Shown here one piece after another: positions 61,501-64,000 of a DNA stretch of 64,000 nucleotides. The notes under the pieces are model-generated. The model was not told the origin of the DNA. It made no database searches and saw nothing but the letters and a program-made list of their open reading frames with translations. Location of the stretch: the NCBI GenBank assembly GCA_014058105.1, contig JACGCM010002742.1, positions 62,001 to 126,000 on the forward strand, given 5' to 3'. Each line of letters opens with the position of its first letter. Positions within the stretch are counted from its first letter, which is position 1. Both the position numbers and the translations under genes were made by a program. Source of the DNA: Kingdonia uniflora (lineage: Eukaryota > Streptophyta > Magnoliopsida > Ranunculales > Circaeasteraceae).

Positions 61501-63354
61501 AGTCACATTGGGAGTATTACGATTTATTTGGGAATAATCCTAACATGTTGTCGGGCGAGAAGATACTCTTAGAAACGATCCAACCTCTCAAACGAGCTAT
61601 CTCTAACCAAGTTTCTCCGAATTACGCTCTAAAGCATAGAAGAGGCACAAAATCTGTACCGGTCTAAAATTTTCACAGAGATTATTGCGATTCATTTGGG
61701 AACAATCATAGTATGTTGTCGGGTGTGAAGAAAATCTTAGAATTGATCTAACCTTACAAGCGAGTTGTCGGTAGCAAAGCTTCTCCGAATTGTGATCTAA
61801 AGCATCGGAGAGGTACGAAATCCGTACCGGTCGAAAATTCATACAGGGAGTATAGAAATTCATTTGGAAACTTTCCTGGCTTGTTTCAGACGTGAAGATA
61901 CTATTAGAAATGATCTAACCAACCAAGCGAGTTGTCGGTAGCAGGGCTTCTTCGAATTGTGATCTATAGCATCGGAAAGGTACGAAAACCGTGCCGGTCG
62001 GAAAGTCACACAGGGATTATTGCGAATCATTTGGGAAGAATCCTAGCCTGTTGTCGGACGTGATGGAACTCTTAGAAACGATCCAACCTCACTAACTAGT
62101 TGCTGGTAGCCAAGCTTCTCAGAAATGCGATCTAAAGCATCGTAGAAGTACGAAATCCGTACCGGTCGAAATTTCACCTCTAGAATATTTCGATTCATTA
62201 GGAAACCATCCCATCATGATATCGGGCGAGATAAATCTCTTTGAAATGATATAACCTCTCAAACAAGTTGTCGGTAGCCAAGCTTCTCCGAATTGCGATG
62301 CAAAGCATCGGAGTGGTACGAAATCCGTACCGGTAAAAACTTCACACCGGGAGTATTGTAATATATTTGGGAACAATCCTAGGATATTGCCGGGCAATAA
62401 GAAACTCTTAGAATTGATTCATCCTCTCAAACGAGTTACCGGTAGCCAAGCTTCTCCGAATTGTGATCTAAAGCGCCGGAGAGATACAAAATCTGTACCG
62501 GTCGAAAATTCACACCGGGATTAATGCGATTCATTTGGGGATAATCCTTGCATGTATTCGGGCGAGAAGAAGCCTTTTGAAATGGTCCAACCTCTCAATC
62601 AAGTTGTCGGAAGACAAGATTCTCCAAAATGCGATCTAAAGCATCGGCGAGGTACGAAATCTGTACCGGTCTAAAATTCTCACCGAGTTTTGCGATTGAT
62701 TTTGGAACAATCCTTGCAAGCTGTCGAGCGAGAAAAAACTCTTAAAAATGAAAAACCTCTCAAACGAGTTCCGGTAGGCAAGTTTCTACGAAATGGGTTT
62801 TAAAACATCAGAGTGATACGAAATCCGTACCGGTGAAAAATTCACCCCAGGAATATTGTTATTCATTTGGGAACAATTCTAGCAAGTTCTCGGGCGAGAA
62901 GAAACTCGTTGAAACGATACAACCTCTCAAACTAGTTGTCGGTAGCCAAGCTTCAAAGAATTGCAATCTAAATCATTGGAGAGGTACAAAATCCGTACAA
63001 GTCAGAAATTCACACCGGGAGTATTACAATTTATTTGGGTACATTCCAAGCATGTTGTCGGGCAAGAAGATGCTATTAGAAGCGATCCAGCCTCTCAAAC
63101 GAGTTGCTGGAAGCCAAGCTTCACCGAATTGCGATCTAAAGCATCCGAGAGGTGCTAAATTCGTACCGGTCGAAAATTCACACAGGGAGTATAGAGATTC
63201 ATTTGGAAAGAATCCAAGCTTGTTTTCGGGCGGAAGATACTCTATGAAACGATCTAACCAACCAAACAAGTTGTCGGTAGCCAAGCATCTCCGAATGGCG
63301 ATCTATAGCATCGGAGAGGTACGAAATCCGCACCGGTCAATAATTCTCAATGGG

Positions 63355-63375
63355 ATTATTGCGATTTAACCTCAC
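63355..63375 (-). repeat. Deletion scar in inverted block 2
   Basis: TTATTGCGATTTAACCTCAC joins the ATTGCGAT segment to the TAACCTCACAAGC segment of a neighbouring monomer. Over 100 bp of a monomer are missing, with an overlap of about GAT. Confidence 0.7.
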
Positions 63376-63902
63376 AAGCAAGTTGTCGGTAGCAAAGCTT
63401 CTCCAAATTTCGATCTAAAGCATCGGAGAGGCACAAAATCCGTACTGGTCAAAAATTCACACAGGGAGTATAAAGATTAATTTGGAAACAATGCAAGCAT
63501 GTTTTCGGGCGAGAAAATACTCTTAGAAATGATCTAACCAACCAAACTAGTTGCTGGTATCCAAACATCTCAGAATTTCGATCTAAAGCATCGTAGAGGT
63601 ACGAAATCCGTACCGTCGAAATTTTAGCTTTGGAATATTTCGATTCATTAGGAACAATCCTAGCATGTTGTCGGGCGAGATAAATCTCTTTGTAATGAAC
63701 CAACCTCTCAAACAAGTTCCTGGTAGCCAAGCTTCTCTAAATTGCGTTCTAAAGAATCGGAGTGGTACGAGATCCGTTCCGGTCGAAGGTCACACAAGGA
63801 TTATTGTGATTCATTTGGGAACAATCCTAGCATGTTGTCAGGCATGAAGGAACTCTCAGAAACGATCCAAGCACACAAACAAGTTGTCGGTAGCCAAGCT
63901 TC

Positions 63903-63920
63903 TCCGAATTGCGATTCATT
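63903..63920 (-). repeat. Deletion between ATTGCGAT direct repeats
   Basis: CTCCGAATTGCGATTCATTTG fuses the two ATTGCGAT (ATCGCAAT on the other strand) copies of neighbouring half-monomers, normally 63 bp apart, and removes the dyad between them. Confidence 0.85.
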
Positions 63921-64000
63921 TGTGAACAATCCTATTATGTTGTTTGGCGAAAAAAATTCTTAGAAACGATCCAACCTCTCAAACGAGTTGTCGGTAGCCA

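Larger units (their letters stand above)
1..64000. repeat. 168-bp tandem satellite array filling the whole window
   Basis: Every line of the window aligns to one monomer of 168 bp. Clean consecutive monomers start at 58,155, 58,323 and 58,491. The consensus I built by eye has about 48 percent G+C and 13 CpG sites. Landmarks in order are ACCGGTACGG, TTTCGTACCTCTCCGATG, TTTAGATCGCAATTCGG, AGAAGCTTGGCTACC, CAACTCGTTTGAGAGG, TCTTCTCGCCCGACAAC, ATGCTAGGATTGTTCCC and AAATGAATCGCAATACTCCC. About 380 monomers are present. I see no gene, tRNA, rRNA, LTR, poly(A) tract, microsatellite or single-copy spacer between them. Length and organisation resemble known centromeric or heterochromatic satellites of plants and animals, but centromere function cannot be read from the sequence. 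I do not recognise the family. Confidence 0.97.
58524..64000 (-). repeat. Inverted satellite block 2, type II, open at window end
   Basis: About 32 monomers in minus orientation. Reverse-complement type II marks are present: TAACTAGTTGCTGGTAGCC-like F monomers (about 59,408, 60,250, 62,095), AATATTT(C/T)GATTCATTAGG E monomers and CAATAAGAAACTCTTAG D monomers. A TTTTAAAGC AAGC variant at about 60,955 is the complement of the one at 5,868. The GAAGAAGCTATTAGAAG monomer recurs at about 58,705, 61,225 and 63,070 (spacings about 2,519 and 1,843 bp, 15 and 11 monomers). The block resembles an inverted copy of the 5-6.5 kb and 53.5-55 kb family. Confidence 0.88.

Noticed and set aside
62833..63369. 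Plus-strand open reading frame of 178 codons in the inverted block
   Set aside because: It is the complement equivalent of the minus-strand frames in the plus array and ends at a random deletion scar (63,361).
1..64000. CENP-B box (TTCGNNNNANNCGGG)
   Set aside because: The closest places, TTCGTACCTCTCCGATG and the GTTGTCGGGCG segment read on the other strand, do not match the required core positions. No match was seen in the consensus.
1..64000. CRISPR array
   Set aside because: The regular repetition is of the whole 168-bp unit with no unique spacers, and monomers vary throughout their length.
1..64000. rRNA intergenic subrepeats, tRNA clusters or telomeric repeats
   Set aside because: No rRNA flanks, no cloverleaf or internal promoter boxes, and no TTTAGGG or TTAGGG runs were seen.

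Overview
The window is one uninterrupted block of satellite DNA. I find no protein gene, RNA gene, transposable element or unique sequence in its 64,000 bases. The repeating unit (monomer) is 168 bp, measured between successive ACCGGTACGG landmarks (for example 58,155, 58,323 and 58,491), so the window holds roughly 380 monomers. Monomer length close to nucleosomal spacing, higher-order organisation and freedom from other DNA point to a eukaryotic centromeric, pericentromeric or other heterochromatic array. A plant is my best guess, but I do not recognise the family and do not name a species.

Monomer numbering used below starts at ACCGGT (1-6). A 6-bp dyad GGTACG/CGTACC lies at 4-20, a 7-bp inverted repeat TCTCCGA/TCGGAGA at 21-27 and 44-50, a HindIII site at 50-55, and the direct repeat ATCGCAAT at 36-43 and 141-148. 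'Plus' means ACCGGTACGG reads 5'->3' on the given strand.

Layout: plus array 1-10,002; minus array 10,003-13,617; plus array 13,618-58,523; minus array 58,524-64,000, still open at the window end. Two variant classes alternate. Type I monomers (AAATATATCGCAATAATCCC, or TTACTTTACACCCGAC variants) fill about 1-3,330, the first inverted block, 13,618-14,940, 21,430-28,045 and 29,005-30,041. Type II fills the rest as a higher-order repeat of distinct monomers A-F. The spacing of its F monomer takes whole-monomer values: 672, 840 or 1,008 bp (4, 5 or 6 monomers).

On top of this lies a mosaic of segmental duplications of about 0.7 to 5.7 kb. Copies sit 2 to 48 kb apart and are recognisable by shared private variants and shared deletion scars. 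A 13-monomer (about 2.18 kb) unit is tandemly duplicated at 16.6-20.9 kb. The long open reading frames on both strands arise because 168 is a multiple of three (56 codons). They do not look like genes.

All comparisons were made by eye. Boundaries marked 'about' may be off by tens of bases. No identity percentages were computed.
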